From: Bacillota bacterium
GTDB lineage: Bacteria > Bacillota > Sulfobacillia > JAJZIM01 > JAJZBP01
DNA: 12,103 bases
Assembly (NCBI GenBank): GCA_021798855.1
Contig: JAJZBP010000042.1
Location: forward strand, 1 to 12,103
Direction: 5' to 3'
Shown: one piece after another, positions 12,018-12,103 of the stretch
Position numbering within the stretch: the stretch's first letter is position 1
How the letters are laid out: the number at the start of each line of letters is the position of its first letter
Made by a program: the position numbers and the translations under genes
Notes under the pieces: model-generated
The model's input: the letters and a program-made list of their open reading frames with translations, nothing else
Told to the model about the DNA's origin: nothing
Databases searched by the model: none

Positions 12018-12060
12018 CACAAAAAGGATCAGCCTCGCAAATGTTACGCTTTAGCAAACT

Positions 12061-12090
12061 CAAGGAAGCTTGATATGACGGGCTTCCTTG
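12061..12090. repeat. 9-bp inverted repeat at right edge
   Basis: CAAGGAAGC (12061-12069) and GCTTCCTTG (12082-12090) form a perfect 9-bp stem with a 12-nt loop. On the plus strand GCAAA occurs both just before (AGCAAACT, 12053-12060) and just after (GTGCAAAT). On the minus strand the hairpin precedes the terminator at 11991-12017, as in a structured leader. No coding sequence is apparent in 12018-12103. Confidence 0.6.
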
Positions 12091-12103
12091 GGGGTGCAAA
12101 TTT

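Noticed and set aside
1..12103. CRISPR arrays, tRNA, rRNA, transposases, attachment sites
   Set aside because: I looked on both strands and found no regularly spaced repeats, no cloverleaf or CCA end, no rRNA-like sequence and no transposase or integrase motifs.

Overview
The window is one continuous array of genes, all read from the minus strand (from the right edge towards the left). I see no convincing gene on the plus strand. The DNA is GC-rich (roughly 60% by eye). Genes have strong GGAGG-type ribosome sites, frequent GTG and TTG starts, intrinsic terminators with U-runs, and an S-layer-homology surface protein. No secretin is visible. Together these suggest a GC-rich Gram-positive Firmicute of the clostridial/Peptococcaceae-Moorella type. 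That placement is an inference, not a sequence match.

Layout in transcription order. (1) 12103-11962: a 9-bp inverted repeat and an intrinsic terminator. (2) 11961-9586: a 57-aa zinc-ribbon protein, a deoxynucleoside-kinase-like P-loop protein, a membrane-anchored lytic transglycosylase, two small soluble proteins (67 and 78 aa), two very small membrane proteins (44 and 54 aa), and the N-terminal stump of a Dam-type adenine methylase. These are tightly packed, often with overlapping stop and start codons (TGATG, TAATG). (3) 9610-8535: a 282-aa membrane-anchored extracytoplasmic protein and a 66-aa protein, closed by an intrinsic terminator. (4) 8506-2107: a compact Tad/Flp-like pilus operon. 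It holds an EAL protein, a 55-aa helical protein, a CpaE-like protein carrying an intact GGDEF domain, a CpaF/TadA ATPase, two TadB/TadC-like membrane proteins and three prepilins. An attenuator-like terminator lies directly after the first prepilin. (5) 2079-1: a 176-aa protein of unknown function, a promoter inside an imperfect 17-bp inverted repeat, a truncated nucleotidyltransferase-like gene, and a secreted SLH-domain protein that runs off the left edge.

The most interesting feature is the coupling of cyclic-di-GMP enzymes to pilus assembly. A diguanylate cyclase domain sits inside the CpaE/TadZ localisation ATPase, between its receiver-like domain and its ParA-like domain. An EAL domain with all the usual metal-binding positions is encoded just upstream in the same operon. 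The pilus platform could therefore make and destroy its own second messenger locally. The upstream group (transglycosylase, small membrane proteins, anchored 282-aa protein) may supply envelope functions for the same machine, but this is inferred only from position and orientation. No prepilin peptidase, TadG-like protein, transposase, tRNA, rRNA or CRISPR array is visible.
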